From JADKAV01 sp963769435 (GTDB lineage: Bacteria > Actinomycetota > Actinomycetes > S36-B12 > UBA10799), in assembly GCA_963769435.1 (NCBI GenBank), contig CAVYLN010000001.1, positions 434,001-498,000 on the forward strand: DNA of 64,000 nt, read 5' to 3'. Shown in pieces: positions 56,195 to 64,000 of the stretch; position 1 is the first letter of the stretch, and the number at the start of each line of letters is the position of its first letter. Made by a program: the position numbers and the translations under genes. The notes under the pieces are model-generated. The model had not been told where the DNA came from. It did not search any database and saw only the letters and a list, made by a program, of their open reading frames with translations.

Positions 56195-57113
56195 GTGCCC
56201 GACGCGAAGAACCTCTGGGAGACCCTGCAGGGCGCCCCCCTGCAGATCCTGATCATCGTCCTGCTGGCGATCATCATCCGCTGGGTGTCTTTGCGGATCC
56301 TCAACCGCGTGATCAAGCGGATGGCCGCCCAGGGCAGACGCGAGCGGCTCGGCGAGACCCGTCGCGCCGAGCGGACAGCGGAACTCAGCGAGGTGCTGAT
56401 GAGCCAGCGGCGTCAGCAGCGCTCGGAGGCCATGGGCGCGCTCCTGCGGTCGGTCATCACCGCCACCGTCGTGATCATCGCGTTGTTGCTCATCCTTCCG
56501 ATCGTGGGGATCAACGTCGGACCCCTGCTGGCCAGCGCCGGGGTGCTGGGAGTTGCGCTCGGCTTCGGCGCGCAGAGCCTGGTCAAGGACTACCTCTCCG
56601 GAATGTTCCTGGTCATCGAGGACCAGTACGGGGTCGGCGACCTCGTCGACCTCGGGGAGGCAGTGGGGGTGGTCGAGGATGTGACGCTGCGGATCACGCG
56701 ACTGCGGGACCTCGGCGGAGTCGTGTGGTACGTGCGCAACGGGGAGATACTTCGGGTGGCGAACCAGTCACAGGGCTGGGTGCTCGCCGCGGTGGACATC
56801 CCGGTCGCCTACGACGAGAACCTGGACAAGGTGCGGCAGGCACGTGGAGTCGGTGGCCGAGGACATGTACGGCGATCCGCTGTACGACGACATGCTCCTG
56901 GGACGCCCGACGTACGCGGGGGTCGAGTCCGTCAGTGGCGAGGCCGTGTTCATCAAGATCATCGCGAAGGCGGCACCGGAGAAGCAGATTCCGCTGACGC
57001 GGGCGATCCGCGCACGGGTCAAGGACGCTTTCGACCGCGCGGGGATCCGGGTTCCTGTCGTGCTGCGACCGTTGCCGCCCGGAGCGGCGGGCGGACAACC
57101 CCCGCCACAGTAG
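56195..57113 (+). CDS. Small-conductance mechanosensitive channel MscS, interrupted by one frameshift
   Basis: Osmotic safety valve. N-terminal helices (LQILIIVLLAIIIRWVSLRIL and SVITATVVIIALLLILPIVG), then the pore helix region LASAGVLGVALGFGAQSLVKDYLSG and the beta domain (DQYGVGDLVDLGEAVGVVEDV). The frame breaks at 56838-56843: after ...DENLDKVRQA the next frame continues VESVAEDMYGDPLYDD, TYAGVESVSGEAVFIKI and a C-terminal Pro-rich end. One extra base explains it; joined length is about 305 residues. The GTG start lies six bases after CACAAT, a possible -10 box. The unbroken frame appears to run on into the globin only by accident. Confidence 0.85.
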
Positions 57114-57180
57114 AGGAAGCTCCCCCGACCACTCCGAGCGCGGGACGAAGGTGGCTCCCGGGAACCGGACGCGCGGGGAC

Positions 57181-57186
57181 TAGCCT
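57181..57186 (+). promoter_or_regulatory. Predicted -10 box, leaderless haemoglobin mRNA
   Basis: TAGCCT, seven bases (GGGTGCC), then ATG; no Shine-Dalgarno sequence. Confidence 0.55.
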
Positions 57187-57193
57187 GGGTGCC

Positions 57194-57604
57194 ATGACGA
57201 CGCCCTATGAGGAGTTCGGTGGCGAGGAGTTCTTCCAGGCCCTGGTCGCCGACTTCTACACCGGGGTCGCCGGGGATCCGGGCCTGCGCCCCATGTACCC
57301 CGAGGAGGATCTGGCGCCGGCCGAACGGCGGCTGCGGATGTTCCTCGAGCAGTACTGGGGCGGACCCCGCACGTACTCCGAAGAGCGCGGCCACCCGCGC
57401 CTGCGGATGCGCCACGCCCCCTTCGCGATCACCGAGCACCACCGTGAGCTCTGGCTGAAGCACATGCGTGCTGCGCTTGACAATCGTGGGCTGCCGCCGG
57501 AGTTGGACCAACAGATCTGGGACTACTTGGTCATGGCCGCGGACTCGATGATCAATCAACCGACCGGCGGCGTGCACGGGATGCTCCTGGACCCGCCCGG
57601 CTGA
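57194..57604 (+). CDS. Truncated haemoglobin, group II (GlbO type)
   Basis: A 136-residue 2-over-2 globin. ADFYTGVAGDPGLRPMYPE covers helices B to C with the distal Tyr; LEQYWGGPRTYSEERGHPRLRMRHAPF covers the E/F region with the haem-binding His in RHAPF; HRELWLKHM holds the group II Trp of helix G. Likely roles are oxygen or NO handling. It stands between mscS and the second inverted-repeat element. Confidence 0.94.
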   Translation: MTTPYEEFGGEEFFQALVADFYTGVAGDPGLRPMYPEEDLAPAERRLRMFLEQYWGGPRTYSEERGHPRLRMRHAPFAITEHHRELWLKHMRAALDNRGLPPELDQQIWDYLVMAADSMINQPTGGVHGMLLDPPG

Positions 57605-57634
57605 CGTAGATTGGGCGGCCCTCACGTGGGCCCA

Positions 57635-57726
57635 GTGTCCGGATCTGCATGATGATCAAGGGCTTGGGCTGTGCTTCCTGGGGCGCTGCTCGACTCCGGG
57701 CATGATCATCATGCAGATCCGGACAC
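57635..57726. repeat. Inverted-repeat element, copy 2 (24-bp arms, 44-bp spacer)
   Basis: The left arm contains CCGGATCTGCATGATGATCA preceded by GTGT; the right arm (57703-57726) is its exact reverse complement over 24 bases. The 44-base spacer differs completely from that of copy 1 and is less self-complementary, but its last bases (CCGGGCATGATCATCATGC) again form the small internal palindrome GCATGAT-C-ATCATGC. It lies 30 bp after the globin stop and 83 bp before the SDR start. No target-site duplication or coding capacity was seen. Confidence 0.9.
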
Positions 57727-57809
57727 CCGTGGGCAGAGAGCCCGCCGCCAATCCACAGCGAAGGGCTGAGCGGATGCGACAGCGGCGAGCGTGGGCGACA
57801 CTGAGCGAC

Positions 57810-59312
57810 ATGCGCGTGCTCGTCACAGGGGCCACCGGATACATCGGCGGTCGACTCATCCCTGTTCTGCTGGATCATGGTCATCAGGTGCGGGTGATCG
57901 CTCGCCACCCCGACCGGCTCTCCGAACGGTCGTGGGTGGACCGGGTCGAGGTCTACGGCGGCGACGCGGCCGATCCTGCGGCACTGGCCGACGCGATGGA
58001 AGGTATGGACGGCGCGTACTACCTCATGCACTCGCTGCAGGCCGGACCGGGTTTCGAGACCCAGGAACGACACATGGCGACGATCTTCGGCCACGAGGCC
58101 AAACGTGCCGGGGTGCGACGCATCGTGTACCTCGGGGGCATGGTGCCGGACATGCCGGAGAAGAAGTTGTCCGCGCACCTTCGCAGTCGCGGAGAGGTCG
58201 GGCGGATCCTGCGCGCGAGCGGGGTCCCGACGATCGAACTGCGGGCCGGCGTCATCATCGGTTCCGGGTCGGCGTCCTTCGAGATGCTGCGCTACCTCAC
58301 CGAGCGGCTGCCGATCATGGTGACGCCGCGATGGGTCAAGACCCGCACCCAGCCGATCGCCGTGCGCGACGTGCTCTACTACCTGGTCGGCGCCATGGAG
58401 GCTCCCGGAGACATCAACCGATCGTTCGACATCGGCGGGCCGGACATCACCACCTACGCCGGGATGATGCATGGATTCGCGTCCGTCGCGGGACTCCCCC
58501 GCCGCGTCCTCCTTCCCGTGAATGTGCTCTCCCCGAAACTGTCGAGCCACTGGGTCGGGCTGGTGACCCCGGTCCCGCGAGGTATCGCCCGCCCGCTGGT
58601 CGACTCGCTGAAGATGGAGGTCGTCGCCCGCGATCACGACATCGCCGACGTCGTGCCGGATCCGCCCGAGGGACTGCTGCCCTTCCGGGAAGCGGTGCGG
58701 TTGGCCATCAAACGGGTCCAGGACGCCGACGTCGCCACCCGATGGTCGAGCGCGTCGGTGGCCGGGGCCCCGAGCGATCCCCTTCCCGAGGACCCGGCCT
58801 GGTCGGGCGGCACGCTCTACACCGACGTCCGAGAGGTCCTGGTGGAGGCGGACATCACGCGGGTCTGGGACGTCGTCGAGGGGATCGGCGGCGAGCACGG
58901 CTGGTACAGCGCCAACTGGATGTGGCAGATCCGCGGCGCCATGGACCGGGTCGTCGGTGGCGTCGGGCTGCGCCGGGGCAGGCGGGATCCCGATCACGCC
59001 AGGGTCGGTGACGCGTTGGACTTCTGGCGGGTAGAGGCCCACCAACCCCCGGTACTGCTGCGCTTGCGCGCCGAGATGAAGTTGCCGGGGCGGGCGTGGA
59101 TCGAGTGGCGCATGGAATCGCGGGGTACGCAGCAGACGTACCTGCGACAACGGGCCGTCTTCCACCCGCACGGCCTGGCCGGTCACGCCTACTGGTGGTC
59201 GGTCGCGCCGTTCCACGCCTTCGTCTTCCCGCCGATGATCAGGGGCATGGCCCGGCAGGCGGAACGCGAGCAGTCGCAGGCTCCGGTCGCAGAGGTCGAG
59301 CGCGTCGGCTGA
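57810..59312 (+). CDS. NAD-epimerase-type SDR with C-terminal DUF2867 domain
   Basis: A 500-residue two-part protein. MRVLVTGATGYIGGRLIPVL is the extended/atypical SDR nucleotide motif; residues to about 300 follow the NmrA/atypical SDR fold (GMDGAYYLMHSL, RIVYLGGMVPD). From about 340 comes the DUF2867 part (REVLVEADITRVWDVVEGIGG, then WYSANWMWQIRG, ending WSVAPFHAFVFPPMI), a SRPBCC-like domain. Function unknown. Start at ATG 57810; GACACT seven bases before it may be a -10 box. The longer frame starts inside the repeat element. Confidence 0.86.
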   Translation: MRVLVTGATGYIGGRLIPVLLDHGHQVRVIARHPDRLSERSWVDRVEVYGGDAADPAALADAMEGMDGAYYLMHSLQAGPGFETQERHMATIFGHEAKRAGVRRIVYLGGMVPDMPEKKLSAHLRSRGEVGRILRASGVPTIELRAGVIIGSGSASFEMLRYLTERLPIMVTPRWVKTRTQPIAVRDVLYYLVGAMEAPGDINRSFDIGGPDITTYAGMMHGFASVAGLPRRVLLPVNVLSPKLSSHWVGLVTPVPRGIARPLVDSLKMEVVARDHDIADVVPDPPEGLLPFREAVRLAIKRVQDADVATRWSSASVAGAPSDPLPEDPAWSGGTLYTDVREVLVEADITRVWDVVEGIGGEHGWYSANWMWQIRGAMDRVVGGVGLRRGRRDPDHARVGDALDFWRVEAHQPPVLLRLRAEMKLPGRAWIEWRMESRGTQQTYLRQRAVFHPHGLAGHAYWWSVAPFHAFVFPPMIRGMARQAEREQSQAPVAEVERVG

Positions 59313-59315
59313 ACC

Positions 59316-59705
59316 TCAGCGCGTGAACCCCTCAAGGTGCTTGCGCAACGGTACGGGTACCGGGGTGGGACGCGATTCGCCGTCGATGCACACGATCACG
59401 GTCCGCGCCCGGGCGTAGACCACGTCATCGGTCTTCACCTCATGGCCGAAAGTGAAGGACGTGGTGCCGATGCGGTCGATCCAGGTGGGGACGTCCACGG
59501 GCTCGCGCCGATATGGCAGTGGCTTGCGGTAGTCCACTTCGTGGCGCGCCACCAGCAGCCCGGCATCACGCGGAACGCCGGCCGCGGCGGCATCGGCGAG
59601 GAACTCGATGCGCGCCTGCTCCAGGTACCGCAGGTACTCGGAGTTGTTGACATGACCGAGGGCGTCCATGTCGGACCACCGCAGGGCCACGCGGGCGACG
59701 TACAT
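59316..59705 (-). CDS. Hotdog-fold acyl-CoA thioesterase (4HBT family)
   Basis: A 129-residue hotdog protein: VALRWSDMDALGHVNNSEYLRYLEQAR carries the Asp of 4HBT/YbgC enzymes in a SDMDALGHVNN motif; HEVDYRKPLPYRREPVDVPTW follows. It likely cleaves an acyl-CoA. The ATG overlaps the ettA stop (TGATG). M. tuberculosis has a thioesterase-like gene near the same ABC-F gene. Confidence 0.9.
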   Translation of the reverse strand: MYVARVALRWSDMDALGHVNNSEYLRYLEQARIEFLADAAAAGVPRDAGLLVARHEVDYRKPLPYRREPVDVPTWIDRIGTTSFTFGHEVKTDDVVYARARTVIVCIDGESRPTPVPVPLRKHLEGFTR

Positions 59706-61393
59706 CAGCCCCTCGTGAGCTTTCGGTAGGTGGCACGGTGCGGGCGGGCCGCCTCCGGCCCGAGTCGCTCGACCTTGTTCTTCTCGTAGCCTTCGAAGTT
59801 GCCCTCGAACCAGAACCACTGCGAGTCGCCCTCGTAGGCGAGGATGTGTGTCGCGACACGATCCAGGAACCAGCGGTCGTGCGAGGTGATCACCGCGCAG
59901 CCCGGGAAGTCGAGAAGTGCGTTCTCCAGGCTGCCGAGCGTCTCCACGTCGAGGTCGTTGGTCGGCTCGTCGAGCAGCAGGACGTTGCCGCCCATCTTCA
60001 GGGTCAGGGCGAGATTGAGCCGGTTGCGCTCACCGCCGGAAAGCACCTTCGCCGGCTTCTGCTGGTCCGGGCCCTTGAAACCGAACGCGGACACGTATGC
60101 CCGCGACGGGACCTCCACCTTGCCGACGTTGATGTGGTCCAGGCCGTCGGAGACGACCTCCCACACCGTCTTGGTGGCGTCGAGGCCGGCACGGCTCTGG
60201 TCCACGTAGGACAGAAGCACTGTCTCCCCCACCCGGATGCTGCCTGCGTCCGGGGTCTCGTCGCTGAGGCCGCCGGCAGCGTTGACGATCATCTTGAACA
60301 AGGTCGTCTTTCCCACACCGTTGGGGCCGATGACTCCGACGATGCCGTTGCGCGGCAGGTCGAAACTCAGATCGTCCATCAGCAACTTGTCGCCGAATCC
60401 CTTCTCCACGTGTTCGGCGACCACGACCACGTTGCCCAGACGCGGACCGGGTGGAATCTGAATCTCCTCGAAGTCCAGCTTGCGGGTCCGGTCGGCTTCC
60501 GCAGCCATCTCCTCGTAGCGGTTCAGGCGGGACTTCGACTTGGCCTGCCGGGCCTTGGGGTTCGACCGCACCCACTCCAGTTCGTCAGTCAGCCGCTTGC
60601 GCATCTTCGCGTCCTTGGCACCCTCGACCTTCAACCGCGAGGCCTTCGTCTCCAGGTAGGTGGAGTAGTTGCCCTCGTAGGGGAAGCACCGGCCGCGGTC
60701 CATCTCCAGGATCCACTGTGCGACGTTGTCCAGGAAGTACCGGTCGTGGGTGATCGCCACCACCGTGCCGGGGTACTTCTCAAGGTGCTGTTCGAGCCAC
60801 TGCACACTCTCCGCATCGAGGTGGTTGGTGGGCTCGTCCAGCAGTAGTAGATCCGGCTGCCGCAACAGCAACGCGCACAGCGCCACCCGGCGCCGCTCGC
60901 CGCCGGAGAGCACCGACACGTCGGCGTCACCGGGCGGGCAGCGCAGGGCGTCCATCGCCTGTTCGAGCTGGGCGTCGAGGTCCCAGGCGTTTCGGCGATC
61001 GAGTTCCTCCTGCAACTTGCCCATCTCGGCGAGCAACGAGTCGTAGTCGGCCTCCGGGTCGGCGAGCGCCTCGGAGATCTCGTTGAACCGCGCCATCAGC
61101 GCCTTGGTCTCAGCAACCCCGGTCTCGACGTTCTCCAGGACGTTCAGCGACTCGTCGAGCTGTGGCTCCTGCTCGAGGATTCCCACGGTGTAGCCGGGCG
61201 ACAGGAGCGCGTCGCCATTGGACACGGTCTCGGTACCGGCCATGATCTTGAGCAGCGTCGACTTGCCGGCACCGTTCGGACCGACCACGCCGATCTTCGC
61301 ACCGGGCAGGAAGGACAAGGTGACGTCATCGAGGATGACCTTGTCCCCATGTGCTTTACGGGCTTTGCGGAGGGTGAAGATGTATTCGGCCAC
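59705..61393 (-). CDS. ettA: Energy-dependent translational throttle protein EttA (ABC-F)
   Basis: Soluble twin-ATPase of 562 residues that binds the ribosomal E site. Walker A motifs VGPNGAGKST and IGPNGVGKTT; signature motifs LSGGERRRVALC and LSGGERNRLNLA; Walker B regions LLLLDEPTNHLDA and VLLLDEPTNDLDV. The arm and linker (LEWVRSNPKARQAKSKSRLNR) match EttA rather than antibiotic-resistance ABC-F proteins. The GTG start is six bases after TACCCT: leaderless. Confidence 0.96.
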   Translation of the reverse strand: MAEYIFTLRKARKAHGDKVILDDVTLSFLPGAKIGVVGPNGAGKSTLLKIMAGTETVSNGDALLSPGYTVGILEQEPQLDESLNVLENVETGVAETKALMARFNEISEALADPEADYDSLLAEMGKLQEELDRRNAWDLDAQLEQAMDALRCPPGDADVSVLSGGERRRVALCALLLRQPDLLLLDEPTNHLDAESVQWLEQHLEKYPGTVVAITHDRYFLDNVAQWILEMDRGRCFPYEGNYSTYLETKASRLKVEGAKDAKMRKRLTDELEWVRSNPKARQAKSKSRLNRYEEMAAEADRTRKLDFEEIQIPPGPRLGNVVVVAEHVEKGFGDKLLMDDLSFDLPRNGIVGVIGPNGVGKTTLFKMIVNAAGGLSDETPDAGSIRVGETVLLSYVDQSRAGLDATKTVWEVVSDGLDHINVGKVEVPSRAYVSAFGFKGPDQQKPAKVLSGGERNRLNLALTLKMGGNVLLLDEPTNDLDVETLGSLENALLDFPGCAVITSHDRWFLDRVATHILAYEGDSQWFWFEGNFEGYEKNKVERLGPEAARPHRATYRKLTRG

Positions 61394-61399
61394 CTAGCC

Positions 61400-61405
61400 A
61401 GGGTA
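61400..61405 (-). promoter_or_regulatory. Predicted -10 box, leaderless ettA mRNA
   Basis: TACCCT, six bases (GGCTAG), then GTG. Confidence 0.55.
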
Positions 61406-61430
61406 GATGCCGGGTCCGCGGGGTTCGGTC

Positions 61431-62138
61431 TTACCCCAAGCGCTCGGCGATCAGGGCCCGAACCCGCTCCGCGAGTTCCACGGGCGTGCCGTCCGCGGGC
61501 ACCGGCGCCAGCACCTCGACGCCGATCTCATGACGGCCCTGCAGGACGAAGCCGTGCTTGGGCAGGGCGTCGTGGGTCCCGGTGATGACCAGCGGCACGA
61601 CCGGCACGCCGGTGGCGATGGCCAGTTCGAAGGCGCCGGTCTTGAAACGCTGCAATTCGCCGCTCTTGGATCGGGTGCCCTCCGGGAACATCATGATCGA
61701 GCTACCGTCGCGCAGGGTCCGCTCGCACCGGTCCATCATCTTGATCACGCTGTCACGATCGCCGCGCTGCAGCCGGATGTATCGGTTCATCGACATGTTC
61801 CACCCGATCAGCGGGACCTTGAAGATCTCCGCCTTCGAGACCCACTTGAAATCCCGGAACAGACGGAACAGCACGAGGATGTCCAGCAGCGAGAGGTGGT
61901 TGGCTGCCAGAACGTACGTAGTGCCGGGCCGGATGTGCTCGCGCCCAGTGATCCTTACCCGCCACAAAGGGTTCACCCACGTGTACAGCGATGCCCAGAA
62001 GCAGGTGAAGCGATGCAGGACCACGAGGCGGCGATCGAACAGCACGGTCGTCACCCAGATCAGCACCGCGAACGGGAACAGCACCAGAGAACTGACCACC
62101 ACGAATGCCCAGAACATGAGCGACGCGACCCGTTTCAC
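61431..62138 (-). CDS. 1-acyl-glycerol-3-phosphate acyltransferase-like protein (PlsC family)
   Basis: A 235-residue membrane acyltransferase with an N-terminal helix (LMFWAFVVVSSLVLFPFAVLIWV). AANHLSLLDILVLF gives the H-x4-D catalytic motif, and MMFPEGTRSKSGELQRFKTGAF the FPEGTR substrate motif; VPVVPLVITGT follows. It probably makes phosphatidic acid. Start set at GTG 62138, seven bases after TAGCGT; the longer frame to 62195 includes the promoter. Confidence 0.9.
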   Translation of the reverse strand: MKRVASLMFWAFVVVSSLVLFPFAVLIWVTTVLFDRRLVVLHRFTCFWASLYTWVNPLWRVRITGREHIRPGTTYVLAANHLSLLDILVLFRLFRDFKWVSKAEIFKVPLIGWNMSMNRYIRLQRGDRDSVIKMMDRCERTLRDGSSIMMFPEGTRSKSGELQRFKTGAFELAIATGVPVVPLVITGTHDALPKHGFVLQGRHEIGVEVLAPVPADGTPVELAERVRALIAERLG

Positions 62139-62145
62139 CCCGGCC

Positions 62146-62151
62146 ACGCTA
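62146..62151 (-). promoter_or_regulatory. Predicted -10 box, leaderless acyltransferase mRNA
   Basis: TAGCGT, seven bases (GGCCGGG), then GTG. Confidence 0.5.
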
Positions 62152-62298
62152 GTGGTTGCCCCTCGGACCGGTTGCTGCTGGGCGATCGTGGGCATGTTCG
62201 GTGGCGGTTAGGGCTCGCCGTGTTCGCCCGGCATGGCGAGCAACCGCCGCGGCACGACGACCGTGCGAGGTCGTCGCTCGCTGTAGCAGAATTGGCCC

Positions 62299-63375
62299 AT
62301 GAGCACAGTCCTCTTCACCGGCTATCCAGGTTTCCTCGGCTCGGCATTGTTGCCGCTGGTGCTCGAGAAGCGACCGGATGCCAACGCCGTCTGTGTGGTG
62401 CAGGAGCGCTTCATGGCGCTGGCATCCAAACGGCTGGCCGAGCAACTCGCGGAACACCCTGCCCTCGACGGTCGCGTCGAACTGGTGGTCGGAGACATCA
62501 CCGAACCCGGACTGGGACTGGAGCAGCCATACGACGACATCACCGAGGTGTTCCACCTGGCCGCCGTGTACGACCTTGCCGTGCCGGCCGAACTCGCCTA
62601 CCGGGTCAACGTCGAGGGCACCCGACACGTGCTGGACCTGTGCCGATCCCAGCCGGGCCTGAAACGACTGCAGTACGTGAGCACCTGCTACGTGAGCGGC
62701 AGTCACCGGGGGCGGTACCTCGAAGACCAGTTGGACACCGGGCAGACCTTCCAGAACCACTACGAGCACACCAAGTTCGAGGCAGAACAACTGGTGCGCG
62801 ACGCTATTGCCGAGGGCCTGCCCGCAACCATCTACCGGCCGGGCATCGTGGTGGGCGACTCCACGACCGGGGAGACCCAGAAGTTCGACGGACCGTACTT
62901 CGTCGCACAGTTCCTGATGAAACAGCCGAAGTTCGCCGTGGTGCCCCGCGTCGCCGATCCCGACGAGATCAAGTTCGGCCTCGTTCCCAGGGACTTCGTG
63001 ATCGGCGCGATCGATCAACTCAGCACGATGGATGTGGCGGTCGGCAAGTGCTACGCGCTCGCGGACCCCGAGCCGCCGTCCGTTCGAGAACTCGTGGACA
63101 CGTTCTGTTCGCTGCTGGACAAGGAACCGGTCTGGCTGCGGGTCCCGCTCAAGTTCACCCAAGTGCTGGTCGGGCTACCCGGCGTCGAGCGCCTTGTCGG
63201 CTTCCCCGAGGAATCCGTGGCCTACTTCGCCCACCCCACGGTCTACGACACCACCAATACCGTGACCGATCTCGAGGGCACCGGGGTCAGCTGCCCACGG
63301 TTCGCCGACTACGCCCCCATCATGATCGAGTTCGTCAAGATGCACCCGGACGTGTCGTCGGCTGCCATGGTCTGA
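62299..63375 (+). CDS. Fatty-acyl-reductase-like extended SDR (NAD_binding_4)
   Basis: A 358-residue NAD(P)-binding protein. VLFTGYPGFLGSALLPLVL at the N-terminus is the GxxGFLG cofactor loop; VFHLAAVYDLAV, YVSTCYVSG and HYEHTKFEAEQLV (catalytic Tyr-x3-Lys) follow. Closest in type to the male-sterility/acyl-CoA-reductase domain, so a fatty-acyl or isoprenoid substrate is possible but unproven. It has no carrier-protein domain. CAGAAT seven bases before the ATG may serve as -10 box. Confidence 0.85.
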   Translation: MSTVLFTGYPGFLGSALLPLVLEKRPDANAVCVVQERFMALASKRLAEQLAEHPALDGRVELVVGDITEPGLGLEQPYDDITEVFHLAAVYDLAVPAELAYRVNVEGTRHVLDLCRSQPGLKRLQYVSTCYVSGSHRGRYLEDQLDTGQTFQNHYEHTKFEAEQLVRDAIAEGLPATIYRPGIVVGDSTTGETQKFDGPYFVAQFLMKQPKFAVVPRVADPDEIKFGLVPRDFVIGAIDQLSTMDVAVGKCYALADPEPPSVRELVDTFCSLLDKEPVWLRVPLKFTQVLVGLPGVERLVGFPEESVAYFAHPTVYDTTNTVTDLEGTGVSCPRFADYAPIMIEFVKMHPDVSSAAMV

Positions 63376-63390
63376 GCACAGAGGAGTCAC

Positions 63391-63765
63391 TCAGGCCGCG
63401 ACAGTGCGGGACACCCGTTCGGGCACTGCGGTCGTGCGGTTGAGGTCGGACCCCACGGATGACGCTTCCACCTCGACATGCGTGACCGAGCGCCCGTTGC
63501 GGTTGACCGAACGGACTTTGAGCCGACCAGTGACCAGCACCGGATCCCCCCGCCGCAGACTGGCCGCGACGTTCTCAGCCAGCCTGCGCCAACACGTAAC
63601 GGCCACGAAACTCGGCTCGCTGTTGACCCACGCATTGGTCCTGCGATCCAGACGACGGGTGGTCACGACGATCCGGAATCGGGCAAGGGCGACGCCATCG
63701 TCTGTGGTGGTGAGGTCGACATCGGTGGCCAGTGCCCCGATCAGGGTGACGGTGTTCTGCTGCAT
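63391..63765 (-). CDS. Single-stranded DNA-binding protein, short paralogue
   Basis: A 124-residue OB-fold SSB: QNTVTLIGALATDVDLTTT, FRIVVTTRRLDRRTNAW, SFVAVTCWRRLAENVAASLRRGDPVLVTGRLK. It stops right after the OB fold and lacks the Gly-rich linker and acidic DDDIPF-like tip that recruit repair proteins, so it is unlikely to be the main SSB. In M. tuberculosis an SSB-like gene (Rv2478c) sits near the ABC-F gene, as here. ATG 63765, preceded at six bases by CATGCT. Confidence 0.9.
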   Translation of the reverse strand: MQQNTVTLIGALATDVDLTTTDDGVALARFRIVVTTRRLDRRTNAWVNSEPSFVAVTCWRRLAENVAASLRRGDPVLVTGRLKVRSVNRNGRSVTHVEVEASSVGSDLNRTTAVPERVSRTVAA

Positions 63766-63872
63766 ATCCAGAGCATGCCGCGATCCGGGTCGCCCGCGGC
63801 AGGTGGTGCTCTCCAACTGTGGAAACCTGGGGCCGGGATTCACAGATTCCCGCTGCACCGCGGCCGGCTTGC

Positions 63873-63906
63873 GCAGATTCCCCTTCACATGTGAAAGGGA
63901 ATCTGC
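63873..63906. promoter_or_regulatory. 34-bp near-perfect palindrome upstream of ssb
   Basis: Outer arms GCAGATTCCC and GGGAATCTGC, one mismatch, inner perfect palindrome TTCACATGTGAA. It lies 18 bp after the stop of the next minus-strand gene and about 108 bp before the ssb start. A terminator is possible, but the full dyad without a real loop also fits a protein-binding operator. A half copy, CAGATTCCC, recurs about 30 bp away (63843-63851). Confidence 0.6.
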
Positions 63907-63924
63907 ACGGGTTCGATCGACCGC

Positions 63925-64000
63925 CTACTCGCCCGAAGCCTCGTCGGGGTGGAACTGCGCGTAGAACTCCTGGAACGCCGAATACGCCCGCGGGGCGTAG
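63925..64000 (-). CDS. C-terminal end of an unidentified protein
   Basis: The last 24 codons and stop of a minus-strand gene that continues past the window. The visible end reads YAPRAYSAFQEFYAQFHPDE and then ASGE. Too short to assign. Confidence 0.5.
   Translation of the reverse strand, partial: YAPRAYSAFQEFYAQFHPDEASGE

Noticed and set aside
56015..57604. Apparent MscS-haemoglobin fusion protein of 529 residues
   Set aside because: The MscS C-terminus is present in another frame, and the globin has its own promoter and start; the continuous frame is a frameshift artefact.

Overview
High-GC DNA (roughly two-thirds G+C) from an actinobacterium. The gene order matches the conserved actinobacterial chromosomal core that corresponds, from memory, to the lepA-to-ssb stretch of Mycobacterium tuberculosis (about Rv2404c to Rv2478c) and the clpX-valS-folC-ndk-mre-rne-obg-pro-nadD-leuS-comE-holA-lepA block of Streptomyces. 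Translation, cell-wall elongation and proteolysis genes dominate. No transposase, phage gene or CRISPR array was seen. The species cannot be named from the sequence.

Layout. 1-16 kb: start of a long-chain acyl-CoA synthetase gene, rpsT, lepA-holA (+), comEC/comEA, an AraC regulator with a short-chain dehydrogenase, plsY-degV-leuS, a GDSL hydrolase, a GGDEF-EAL protein and tRNA-Ala. 16-37 kb: one long minus-strand run reading folC, DUF4233, ndk, mreBCD, mrdA, rodA, a DsbA-like protein, the TIGR03960/TIGR03936 radical-SAM pair, rne, rplU, rpmA, obgE, proB, proA, a 53-residue membrane protein, nadD, an LCP-like protein, rsfS and a phosphatase. 37-46 kb: divergent valS with a tocopherol-cyclase-family gene, a shredded secreted-protein gene, then clpX, clpP2, clpP1, tig and two tRNAs. 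46-64 kb: a secreted protein, a methyltransferase with an acyl-CoA-binding protein, rpiA, pepN, malQ-amidase-lapA, mscS, a truncated haemoglobin, an NAD-epimerase-type SDR, thioesterase-ettA, an acyltransferase, a fatty-acyl-reductase-like SDR and a second SSB.

Gene junctions are very tight: ATGA, GTGA and TGATG overlaps are the norm, so many starts are fixed by translational coupling. Genes at transcript heads often lack a Shine-Dalgarno sequence. Instead they carry a -10 box TAnnnT (mostly TACCCT or TAGnnT) six or seven bases before the start codon, the signature of leaderless mRNA.

Two points deserve attention. First, an inverted-repeat element with 22-24 bp arms and a 44-bp spacer is present twice (37.5 kb and 57.6 kb), always intergenic; I do not recognise it. 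Second, five otherwise normal genes (leuS, the GGDEF-EAL gene, the TIGR03936 gene, the acyl-CoA-binding protein and mscS) each carry one frameshift, and one gene (41.2-42.0 kb) carries many. Because leuS is essential, the single ones look more like sequence or assembly errors than biology, whereas the shredded gene may be a true pseudogene.
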